5,242 bases of DNA from the NCBI GenBank assembly GCA_937958665.1, contig CALGNM010000406.1, forward strand, positions 1 through 5,242, given 5' to 3'. Shown here in pieces: positions 1 through 5,242 of the stretch (the stretch's first letter is position 1; each line of letters opens with the position of its first letter). The notes under the pieces were generated by a model. That model ran no database searches, was not told the origin of the DNA, and worked only from the letters and a program-made list of their open reading frames with translations. The stretch is from an uncultured bacterium. Lineage in GTDB: Bacteria > Edwardsbacteria > AC1 > EtOH8. The position numbers were made by a program, and so were the translations under genes.

Positions 1-44
1 ATCGTATTCGGTGACTGGAGTTCAGACGTGTGCTCTTCCGATCT
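1..44. other. Illumina TruSeq adapter (index/read-2 side), not genomic
   Basis: Positions 11-44 match the TruSeq adapter that begins GTGACTGGAGTTC and ends TCTTCCGATCT, base for base as far as I recall it. Positions 1-10 fit the end of the P7 flow-cell sequence (AT) followed by an 8-base sample index (CGTATTCG); that split is inferred from the known adapter layout. Genomic sequence begins at about 45. Any gene call or similarity search should mask this stretch. Confidence 0.97.
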
Positions 45-158
45 GAGGCGGCCGGCGGCCTGCTGATCCTGGCCGGGGTTTATCTGACGGTGGCCGGGGG
101 CCGGGCGAATTCCGGGGGCGAAAAGACCGGGCCCGAAGCCAAGCCAGAAACGATCTAG
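45..158 (+). CDS. C-terminal end of a membrane permease, probably EamA/DMT family (5' partial)
   Basis: The frame is open from the first genomic base to the TAG at 156-158, giving 37 residues. It begins with a Gly-rich hydrophobic segment (AAGGLLILAGVYLTVAGG), followed by a short polar tail rich in Gly, Lys, Glu and Pro. A final helix of the form G-x-L-I-L-A-G-V-Y-L is typical of the last transmembrane segment of EamA (drug/metabolite transporter) proteins, which would be inner-membrane exporters or importers of small metabolites. The family call rests on this one helix; another polytopic membrane protein is possible. The rest of the gene lies beyond the adapter junction at 44/45. The stop is 8 bases before lpxB, so the two are probably co-transcribed. 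The TAG here looks like a normal gene end, which matters for reading the TAG inside lpxB. Confidence 0.5.
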   Translation, partial: EAAGGLLILAGVYLTVAGGRANSGGEKTGPEAKPETI

Positions 159-162
159 GGGG
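157..162 (+). promoter_or_regulatory. Ribosome binding site of lpxB
   Basis: AGGGGG lies four bases before the ATG at 167 and overlaps the TAG stop of the upstream permease frame (156-158). The spacing is slightly short but usable. The overlap suggests translational coupling of lpxB to the permease gene. Confidence 0.5.
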
Positions 163-166
163 TAAG

Positions 167-922
167 ATGGGCAGGATAATGATTGTAGCCGGGGAGACCT
201 CCGGCGACCTGCACGGCGGGATGCTGGTTATAGAGCTTAAAAAGCTGGACCCGAAACTGGAGATCTACGGCATCGGCGGGGACAGGATGCAGGAGGCCGG
301 GATGGAACCGCTGTACCATGTCCGGGATTTCTCCTTCATGGGGTTCGCCGAGGTGTTGGGCCATCTGCCCTTCATCCGGTCGGCCTTCCGGAGGCTGGAG
401 GCGGAGATGGAACGGCGCCGCCCCGACCTGCTGGTGCTGATAGATTATCCGGGGTTCAACCTGCGGCTGGCCCGGGTTGCCAAGGCCCGGGGGATCCCGG
501 TGGTCTACTACATATCCCCCCAGGTGTGGGCCTGGGGGCGGCACCGGGTCCGGCGGATAAAAAGGCTGGTGGACCGGATGCTGTGCATCCTGCCCTTCGA
601 GGAGGAGTTTTACCGGATCCGGGGGGTGCCGGCCCGTTACGTGGGCAATCCTCTGCTGGATATCGCCCGCCCGTCCCTGTCCCGGGAGGCCTTCGCCCGG
701 AAGCACGGCCTGAGTGCCTCCCAGCCGCTGGTCGGACTGCTGCCCGGCAGCCGGCATCAGGAGGTGGAGAGGATACTGCCGGCCATGCTGGGGGCCTGCC
801 AAATGCTCAAGAACAAACAGCCTTCCGTTCAGTTCGCCCTGGGACTGGCCCCCAACATCGGCCAGGAGGGCATTCTCAATCAGGCCCAAAGGCACGGAAT
901 CAACCCGGCCATAGTGGCGTAG
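167..922 (+). CDS. lpxB: LpxB, N-terminal part (251 aa before the TAG)
   Basis: This part holds the N-terminal Rossmann half and the start of the second domain. Visible family motifs, in order, are GETSGDLH (residues 9-16), GIGGDRM (35-41), FMGFAEVL (57-64), IDYPGFN (92-98), YYISPQVWAW (114-123) followed by an Arg-rich R-x-x-R-R-I segment, PFEEEFY (143-149), YVGNPLLD (158-165) and LLPGSRHQEV (191-200). Most LpxB proteins have His in the YVGHP motif where this one has Asn 161, which I regard as tolerated variation. ATG 167 is chosen because the G-R-I-M-I-V-A-G-E-T-S-G-D start matches the family N-terminus and a G-rich ribosome site precedes it. The frame is closed by TAG at 920-922, in the segment just before the conserved Y-D-x-M-A-x-S-D stretch. 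A protein ending here would lack the donor-nucleotide-binding region. Confidence 0.85.
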   Translation: MGRIMIVAGETSGDLHGGMLVIELKKLDPKLEIYGIGGDRMQEAGMEPLYHVRDFSFMGFAEVLGHLPFIRSAFRRLEAEMERRRPDLLVLIDYPGFNLRLARVAKARGIPVVYYISPQVWAWGRHRVRRIKRLVDRMLCILPFEEEFYRIRGVPARYVGNPLLDIARPSLSREAFARKHGLSASQPLVGLLPGSRHQEVERILPAMLGACQMLKNKQPSVQFALGLAPNIGQEGILNQAQRHGINPAIVA

Positions 923-937
923 GAACGCTATGACCTG

Positions 938-1306
938 ATGGCCCATTCGGACCTGGTGCTGGCGGCTTCCGGCACCGCCACCCTGGAGTGCGGGATCATC
1001 GGCACCCCGCTGATAGTGATCTATAAAACCTCCTGGCTTTCCTATCTGCTGGGACGGATGCTGGTAAAGGTGCCGTTCATCGGGTTGGTGAACCTGGTGG
1101 CCGGAAAGCAGGTGGTGCCAGAATTCATCCAGCATGAGGCCCGCCCCGGGGCCATATTCCTGATGGCCCAGATGCTGGTCTCCCCCGGCCGCCCCCGCGA
1201 AGCGGTCAAGGGCGAGCTGGCCAAGATCCCCGGCCGGCTGGGCCAGCCGGGGGCGGCCCAAAGGGCGGCTGCCGAGGTACTGGACGTCTTGCTTCAGCAT
1301 TCCTGA
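938..1306 (+). CDS. lpxB: LpxB, C-terminal part (in frame after the TAG)
   Basis: This is the continuation of the lpxB frame. The first in-frame ATG after the stop is at 938 and gives 122 residues; the sense codons for E-R-Y-D-L directly before it (923-937) belong to the same conserved block. In full-length numbering it carries SGTATLE (268-274), the hallmark GT19 motif of the C-terminal sugar-nucleotide domain, then GTPLIVIYK (279-287), LVKVPFIGLVNLVAGKQVVPEFIQ (299-322, normally LVK-x-x-x-x-x-LPN-x-x-x-x-x-x-VPE-x-x-Q), and a C-terminal helix rich in Ala and Arg. Val 308 replaces the usual Pro of LPN. I see no good ribosome site for ATG 938: the nearest AGGA (921-924) is 13 bases away. Independent translation is therefore doubtful, and the piece is best read as the remainder of LpxB. 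Confidence 0.8.
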   Translation: MAHSDLVLAASGTATLECGIIGTPLIVIYKTSWLSYLLGRMLVKVPFIGLVNLVAGKQVVPEFIQHEARPGAIFLMAQMLVSPGRPREAVKGELAKIPGRLGQPGAAQRAAAEVLDVLLQHS

Positions 1307-1372
1307 TGGGTGGTTGGTCCCAATCGGCAAAAATGCTACTGAAAAATAGTAACAACAATAATATAGATAACC

Positions 1373-2407
1373 ATGAAGCTGATAGACCTGCGTTCCGATA
1401 CCGTCACCCGGCCCACTCCCGCCATGATCAAGGCCATGATGTCGTCCCCTGTGGGGGACGATGTGCTGGGCGACGACCCCACCGTCATCAGATTGGAAAA
1501 CGAGACCGCCAAACTGCTGGGCAAGCCGGCTGCCATGTTCGTGCCATCGGGCACCATGGGGAATCAGATAGCAGTAATGACCCACACCCGGCCCGGGGAC
1601 GAGGTGATCCTGGACTACCAATCCCACATCTTCCGCTACGAGGTGGCCGGGGCGGCGGTGATGTCAGGCGTTCAATTCAACGCCCTGACCGGGCCGGGCG
1701 GGGCGATGTCGGGGGAACAGGTCGAAGAGGCCATCCGGCCGGAAGATATCCATCAGCCCAGGACCACCCTGGTCTGTCTGGAGAATACCCATAACCGGGC
1801 GGGCGGGACAGTCTATCCGCTGGCTGAAATTAAAAAAATTGCGGCCATATGTAAAAAGCGGGGCATTAAAATGCACCTGGACGGGGCCCGGCTTTGGAAT
1901 GCCTCGGTGGCCAGCGGAGTGCCACTTAAAGAATATTCAAGACATTTCGACTCGGTGATGGTCTGCTTCTCCAAGGGGATGGGGTGCCCGGTGGGGTCGG
2001 TGCTGGCCGGGGACAAAGGTTTCGTCGAAAAGGCCCGGCGACACCGCAAGATGCTGGGCGGAGGAATGCGCCAGGCCGGCCTGCTGGCCGGGGCCGGGCT
2101 GTACGCGCTTAGGCACAACATCAATAGAATGGCCCAGGACCACCGGAGGGCCAAACTGCTGGCCAGGACAATCGCCGCCATTGACAGCATAGACATCGAC
2201 ATCTCTTCGGTGCAGACCAACATAGTGGTCTTTGATATCAGACGCACCGGCCTGAGCCCGGAACAGGCGGAGGCCAGGTTGGCCCGGAAGGGGCTTTTAG
2301 TGGTGGGCTTCGGAGCCAGTCGGCTTCGGGCGGTGACCCACCTGGATGTGGACGACCGGGATATCGAAAGGGCGGGGAAGATAATTAGCAGGGCATTTGG
2401 CGGGTAA
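1373..2407 (+). CDS. ltaE: Low-specificity L-threonine aldolase
   Basis: This PLP enzyme (fold type I, beta-eliminating lyase family) splits L-threonine and L-allo-threonine into glycine and acetaldehyde in the cytoplasm, linking threonine breakdown to glycine supply. The 344 residues match the family length (E. coli LtaE 333). It starts with the family signature I-D-L-R-S-D-T-V-T (4-12), which fixes ATG 1373. Further landmarks are GDDVLGDDPTV (28-38), PSGTMGNQ (58-65, cofactor phosphate region), His 85 in DYQSHI (ring stacking on PLP), ENTHNRAGG (137-145), HLDGARLWNA (168-177; Asp 170 contacts the pyridine nitrogen, Arg 173 the substrate), CFSKGMGCPVGS (198-209; Lys 201 forms the Schiff base) and SRLRAVTHLDV (316-326; Arg 318 probably binds the substrate carboxylate). 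Residue roles are transferred from known family members. It begins 66 bases after lpxB on the same strand, with no clear Shine-Dalgarno sequence. It looks intact. Confidence 0.93.
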   Translation: MKLIDLRSDTVTRPTPAMIKAMMSSPVGDDVLGDDPTVIRLENETAKLLGKPAAMFVPSGTMGNQIAVMTHTRPGDEVILDYQSHIFRYEVAGAAVMSGVQFNALTGPGGAMSGEQVEEAIRPEDIHQPRTTLVCLENTHNRAGGTVYPLAEIKKIAAICKKRGIKMHLDGARLWNASVASGVPLKEYSRHFDSVMVCFSKGMGCPVGSVLAGDKGFVEKARRHRKMLGGGMRQAGLLAGAGLYALRHNINRMAQDHRRAKLLARTIAAIDSIDIDISSVQTNIVVFDIRRTGLSPEQAEARLARKGLLVVGFGASRLRAVTHLDVDDRDIERAGKIISRAFGG

Positions 2408-2427
2408 AGGGCACTGAAAAGATAAAA

Positions 2428-2474
2428 CCTTATGCGCTATTTACGAGGAACCTTCCGGAACCCCACGCATAAGG
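2428..2474. repeat. Inverted repeat, perfect 9-bp stem, after ltaE
   Basis: CCTTATGCG (2428-2436) and CGCATAAGG (2466-2474) are exact reverse complements around a 29-base loop. Past one A-A mismatch the stem continues for four A-T pairs (2423-2426 with 2476-2479). The loop contains the palindrome TTCCGGAA (2453-2460) and two copies of GGAACC (2447-2452 and 2457-2462). It starts 20 bases after the ltaE stop, where a terminator would be expected, but no run of T follows the right arm. A classic intrinsic terminator is therefore not supported; an mRNA 3'-end structure, a protein-binding site or a dispersed repeat are alternatives. Confidence 0.65.
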
Positions 2475-2498
2475 ATTTACTTATCGGTAAAAATAAAA

Positions 2499-2538
2499 GG
2501 GGACATTAACCTTCGGACAAGCCTTAGGTGTGGTCCCC
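2499..2538. repeat. Imperfect hairpin bounded by GGGGAC / GTCCCC
   Basis: GGGGAC (2499-2504) pairs with GTCCCC (2533-2538). After a small internal loop (ATTA opposite GTG), ACCT (2509-2512) pairs with AGGT (2526-2529), closing a 13-base loop. The element lies alone in the spacer between ltaE and the restriction cassette. No T tract follows, so it is not an obvious terminator. Short hairpins with GGGGAC ends resemble REP-like dispersed palindromes, but no second copy is in this window. Confidence 0.5.
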
Positions 2539-2643
2539 CATCGTAATTCATGCCGATTATTGCGTTTGCCTGCCAATTTGTCAAGGGCTTTCAATAAATA
2601 TTTCAAGACCGTTTATTCTTAAAAAGCAAACGAGAACATTATT

Positions 2644-2973
2644 ATGATCAACCGCAGCGTGGTGATAGTAAAGGCCAAGCAGCCCTTTGTTAACTGGCTG
2701 GCGATGATGCCGTCGCCCGAAGTGATCAGCCTGGAGGAGCTCAACCGGGAGCCCAACGCCTACCTGATACCGGAATACGACGAGGAGGCGGAACGGGAAG
2801 GGATAATGCGGAATTATTATGTTAAAATATTTGAACAAGAACTGTGGGCCTGGAGCCGGGACGAGAACGAGTGGCCGGTGATCAGGGACTATGCGGCCTT
2901 TAAGCAATGGTTCCAATTGGAGTACGCGCCGCTGGTGTTTGATCTGGATGACATTGAACTGACCGAGGATTGA
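2644..2973 (+). CDS. Small acidic protein of unknown function, upstream partner of the type IIG enzyme
   Basis: This 109-residue protein is not one I can assign to a named family. It is strongly acidic (23 Asp/Glu against 10 Lys/Arg) and has five Trp (18, 68, 70, 77, 89). It starts with a short hydrophobic strand (RSVVIVKAKQPFVNWL, 4-19), followed by an acidic middle with AYLIPEYDEEAE (39-50), an aromatic helix (YYVKIFEQELWAW, 58-70), a WPVIRDYAAFKQWF stretch (77-90) and an acidic end (VFDLDDIELTED, 98-109). From memory it resembles a widespread set of uncharacterised proteins with an RSV-I-V-x-x-K-Q-P-F-x-x-W-L start, an L-I/L-P-E-Y core and a WP...F..WF C-terminal part. There is no signal peptide or membrane segment, so it is probably cytosolic. 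Its stop is two bases before the best start of the restriction-modification gene, so the two should share a transcript. A weak GAG (2632-2634) is the only ribosome-site candidate. Confidence 0.8.
   Translation: MINRSVVIVKAKQPFVNWLAMMPSPEVISLEELNREPNAYLIPEYDEEAEREGIMRNYYVKIFEQELWAWSRDENEWPVIRDYAAFKQWFQLEYAPLVFDLDDIELTED
2965..2969 (+). promoter_or_regulatory. Ribosome binding site that sets the start of the type IIG gene
   Basis: GAGGA lies inside the last codons of the small upstream gene, six bases before ATG 2976. For the alternative in-frame TTG at 2970 the same GAGGA would be directly adjacent, with no usable spacing. ATG 2976 is therefore the preferred start, and the layout points to translational coupling across the two-base gap after TGA 2971-2973. 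Confidence 0.65.
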
Positions 2974-2975
2974 AG

Positions 2976-5194
2976 ATGAGCACACTGAAAGCCGAACTGC
3001 AGAAATTAGCCGCCCAGGCTAAAGACAACCATATCCACCGCATGTCCGAGATGCAGGTACAGGCCAATTATGTGGCCAAAGTGCTGGAACTGCTGGGTTG
3101 GAAGGACAGCGACATGAGGATGGGGGCGGCCCAGGGGGTGAACACCGGCAAGTACCCGGACATCCGGCTGCACGACCGCAACAAGCGCACCGTGCTGGTG
3201 GTGGAGTGCAAGGACGCCAAGAAGGCCGACAAATTGGACGGCCGTTACGGCAACAAAACCTTCGTGGAACAGCTTTACGGCTACTGCCGGGCCGAGGGCA
3301 TCAACTGGGGCATCCTGACCAACTTTGTGGAATGGCGGCTTTATAACGATGTTCAGGGCCGGCTTTACAAGGAGAAGAAATACGCCTTTATAGACCTGCT
3401 ATGGCCCGGAGCCAACCCCAAGTCATACGTGGACATTCTGTCCGATGAGGGGTTGGCTTTTCTGATGAAGTTCCAGCGGACCCCGCTGTGCCAGGCCAAA
3501 GGCCGGGTGGATGACGATCCGTTATACTATCCCGTAGAGAAGCAGGTGGAGGACATCAAGGCCAAGTTCTTTGTAAAGCTAAAAGGCTGGCGGGACAGCC
3601 TGCGCAAGGAGCTGTTTAGGGCCTACGGGGAAAAATACGACAAGGACCAGATAGACCTGTTTACCCAGAAGATACTGGACCGGATGATATTCATAGAGGT
3701 CTGCCACGACAAGGACATAATCGGGCAGGATGTTCACCGGGCCATCCTAAGCTCACGGGGCAGTAAATACGATGAGCTAAAGAAATGGTTCAAGGAGATG
3801 GACGAGCAGTTCAACACCGAGCTGTTCGCGCCGATGGCCATTGACCATTTTGACATTGACGACAAGGTACTGGTGCCGATCATTGAAGAGCTGAACGGGA
3901 TAGACTTCGAGAATGTCTCGGTCCACATCATCGGCGAGGTATACGAGAACTACCTGGGCGAGATGCTGAGGGTGACCAAGAAGTCCGGCTTAAAGGTGCA
4001 GGAGCACAAGGAGCAGGCCAAGCGCAAAAGCCAGGGCATTTACTACACCCCGGAATACATAGTGGATTACATCGTCAAGAACACAGTGGGCGAACTGGTG
4101 AAGAAGGCCCGGACCGAGGACGAACTTAAACAGATAAAGATCCTTGACCCGGCCTGCGGCTCCGGCTCGTTCCTGATAAAGGCCTTTGACGTGATGTACC
4201 AGGCTTACGAAAGATTGAAGATAGAGAAAAACAAGGGCCAGCTGGAGACCGGGAAGGACCTGAAGATAAAACGGGCCATTTTGCAGCACAACCTTTACGG
4301 AGTGGACCTGGACGAACGGGCGGTGGAGATCACCAAGTTGAACCTGATGCTGAAGGCCCTGGAGGGTTTTAATTACCACGAACTGAAGGGCCGGAAGCTG
4401 CTGCCCAGTTTGAACCTGAATATACGGGTGGGGAATTCCCTGATCTCGGGGCAGACCATTGAACAGTTGGCGGAGAAAGAAGCCCAGACCACCATACCGG
4501 GGCTGGATGACGTGGTGGATATAAAACCTCTGCTAAAACTGCACAATGCGTTTTACAAGGAAGTTGAGGATGAGGAGAAGGCCAGGCTGATAAAGGAGAT
4601 CGAGGTTGAGGAAAGAAGGCTGAATCGGAAGCTGGGGGATAATTTAAAGGGGTATTTCAGCAATTTGGATGAGATAAAGCCGTTGAATTACCAGGTGGCG
4701 TTTCCGGAGGTGTTTTCGACCCCACCCCGGCCCTCCCCCAACGGGAGAGGGAGCGCTGGATTTGATGCTGTGATAGGGAATCCACCGTATGTGCGGGTTG
4801 ATAACATGAATGAAAAGGAAAAGGGGTATTTAAGCTCGTTTTATGAAGCGGCACAAGGGAAATATGACCTATATTATTTATTCGTAGAAAAGGTCATAAA
4901 GCTTATGAAGGATGATTCGTATTTTAGCTTTATAATACCTAACCGTTTCTGCACTAGCACTTCGGGTGAGTATTTAAGAACATTCATAAATAAACAAAAA
5001 GGGGCTGTAAAAATAAATAGCGTAAGCAAGTTAAATGTATTCGCAGATGCATCAAATTATCCTGTTTTATTTAGCTATTATAAAAATACTTCACTTGCTG
5101 GGTTAACTTTGCAAATGATAGAAACAGTAAAAGAAGATGATTTAACTGACAAACAAAAGGGCTTTGTATTAAAAGAAAAGGAACGAGAATTAAT
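2976..5194 (+). CDS. Type IIG restriction-modification enzyme, Eco57I-like, 3' truncated by the contig end
   Basis: This single polypeptide should both cut DNA and methylate adenine at N6 using S-adenosylmethionine. Numbering is from ATG 2976. The N-terminal nuclease domain (about 20-145) resembles the type I HsdR N-terminal fold, with PD-(D/E)XK residues Asp 62, Glu 77 and Lys 79 (YPDIRL, then VLVVECKD) and the FVEQLYGYCRAEGINWGILTN segment (97-116). A helical connector (about 180-340) follows. The methyltransferase core has motif X-like QGIYYTPEYIVDYIV (353-367), motif I DPACGSGSF (391-399), motif II-like GVDLDERAVEI (442-452) and catalytic NPPY (602-605). FIIPNRFCTSTSGEYLR (653-669) and FADASNYPVLF (689-699) are typical of the segment after NPPY. 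About 739 codons are genuine. Relatives usually run to 1,000 residues or more, so the target-recognition domain is missing; the apparent end (R-K-S-V-V, TAG 5214-5216) is adapter. Residues 581-594 are an inserted repeat, and codon use turns AT-rich after about residue 610. BREX PglX is less likely because of the nuclease domain. Confidence 0.9.
4719..4754. repeat. GC-rich palindromic repeat inserted in frame in the type IIG gene
   Basis: A CCCCACCCCGGCCCTCCCCC-type run is followed by CGGGAGAGGG. Its core (4731-4751) folds into a 9-position stem with one C-A mismatch and a 3-base AAC loop: CCCTC (4731-4735) with GAGGG (4747-4751), then CCC (4737-4739) with GGG (4743-4745). This has the look of the CCCTCxCCCxxxCCCTCTCCC...GGGAGAGGG palindromes scattered between genes of many bacteria. 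Here it is translated as T-P-P-R-P-S-P-N-G-R-G-S, between the conserved F-P-E-V-F and F-D-A-V-I-G-N-P-P-Y blocks, and keeps the reading frame. The exact insertion edges cannot be set from one copy. Confidence 0.65.
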
Positions 5195-5242
5195 AGATCG
5201 GAAGAGCGTCGTGTAGGGAAAGAGTGTAGATCTAGGTGGTCG
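5195..5242. other. Illumina TruSeq adapter (read-1/P5 side), not genomic
   Basis: Positions 5195-5227 match the reverse complement of the TruSeq universal adapter (AGATCGGAAGAGCGTC through GGGAAAGAGTGT). Positions 5228-5242 continue into the P5 flow-cell sequence with one mismatch (A at 5234 where C is expected). No i5 index lies between the two parts, so the layout is the single-index universal design. The first A may be the A-tail of the insert. The TAG at 5214-5216 that closes the long open frame lies wholly in this adapter. Confidence 0.98.

Larger units (their letters stand above)
167..1306 (+). pseudogene. lpxB: lpxB locus, lipid-A-disaccharide synthase with an in-frame TAG at codon 252
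   Basis: LpxB (glycosyltransferase family GT19) joins UDP-2,3-diacylglucosamine to 2,3-diacylglucosamine 1-phosphate (lipid X). The product is the tetraacyl disaccharide 1-phosphate of lipid A, made at the cytoplasmic face of the inner membrane. Read from ATG 167 to TGA 1304-1306, the frame has 379 codons plus a stop, close to the 382 residues of E. coli LpxB, and family motifs run from end to end. The single defect is TAG at 920-922. There is no frameshift: the frame before and after the stop is the same and both halves look well conserved. This argues for a very recent nonsense change, a sequencing or amplification error, or readthrough, rather than an old decayed pseudogene. A sense codon such as GAG or CAG would need only one base change. 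If the stop is real and not suppressed, the product lacks its C-terminal Rossmann half and should be inactive. Confidence 0.9.

Noticed and set aside
526-933. Second open frame on the + strand within lpxB, 135 codons
   Set aside because: Its Pro/Gly/Ala/Arg-rich composition and complete overlap with conserved LpxB motifs in another frame mark it as a shadow.
155-1627. A 490-codon open frame on the minus strand covering lpxB and the start of ltaE
   Set aside because: It lies opposite two well-recognised genes and is rich in Gly, Pro, His and Gln with no recognisable motif. In GC-rich codons the opposite strand is often free of stops, so this is a shadow frame.
2578-2620. Sigma-70-like promoter before the small acidic gene (TTGTCA at 2578-2583)
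   Set aside because: The available -10 candidates (TATTTC 2599-2604, TATTCT 2614-2619) have poor spacing or poor match, so no promoter is claimed, although one is expected somewhere in this AT-rich spacer.
2408-2643. tRNA, small RNA gene, riboswitch or CRISPR repeats in the spacer
   Set aside because: I see no cloverleaf, no regularly spaced direct repeats and no known riboswitch core; only the two inverted repeats listed.
2970-2975. TTG 2970 as start of the type IIG gene
   Set aside because: It overlaps the stop of the upstream gene and directly abuts the GAGGA ribosome site, leaving no spacer; ATG 2976 has a six-base spacer.
2581-2985. 134-codon minus-strand frame over the small acidic gene
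   Set aside because: The + strand frame has a coherent hydrophobic/acidic pattern, resembles known uncharacterised proteins and is coupled to the next gene; the minus-strand frame has neither a ribosome site nor a family resemblance.
2976-5194. BREX PglX or a type I HsdM methyltransferase
   Set aside because: A PD-(D/E)XK nuclease domain is fused ahead of the methyltransferase core, and no pgl, brx or hsd neighbours are visible; type IIG fits better.

Overview
This is a 5.2 kb piece of bacterial chromosome whose two ends are not genomic. Positions 1-44 and 5195-5242 match Illumina TruSeq library adapters, in the orientation expected for the two ends of one library strand. The genuine insert is therefore about 45-5194, and both outermost genes are cut. 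All genes are on the + strand. The host is a Gram-negative, lipid-A-making bacterium, because lpxB is present. Its core genes are GC-rich with many CGG, GGG and CTG codons. The sequence alone does not fix the phylum; an uncultured lineage from a metagenome is plausible but is inference.

Left part (45-2407), chromosomal housekeeping genes. First comes the last transmembrane segment of a small-metabolite permease, probably EamA/DMT type. Eight bases later lpxB begins, coding for the lipid A disaccharide synthase. The lpxB frame is full length (379 codons plus stop) and carries all family motifs, but codon 252 is an in-frame TAG that splits it into a 251-codon N-terminal and a 127-codon C-terminal part. 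A PLP-dependent low-specificity L-threonine aldolase (ltaE, 344 aa) follows and appears intact.

Middle (2408-2643), a 236-base AT-richer spacer without a gene. It holds two adjacent inverted repeats: a perfect 9-bp stem (2428-2474) and a two-part stem bounded by GGGGAC/GTCCCC (2499-2538). It separates the housekeeping genes from a restriction-modification cassette.

Right part (2644-5194), a two-gene defence cassette. A 109-aa, strongly acidic, Trp-rich protein of unknown function is followed two bases later by a single-chain type IIG (Eco57I-like) restriction-modification enzyme. The enzyme has a PD-(D/E)XK nuclease domain, a helical connector and an N6-adenine methyltransferase domain (DPACGSGSF and NPPY), and runs off the contig before its target-recognition domain. 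Two things stand out inside it. A GC-rich palindromic repeat is inserted in frame just before the NPPY motif. The base composition then falls to about 30% GC through the start of the C-terminal part, which suggests a mosaic origin of the specificity end. The last few codons and the TAG stop of this open frame are adapter sequence, not gene.
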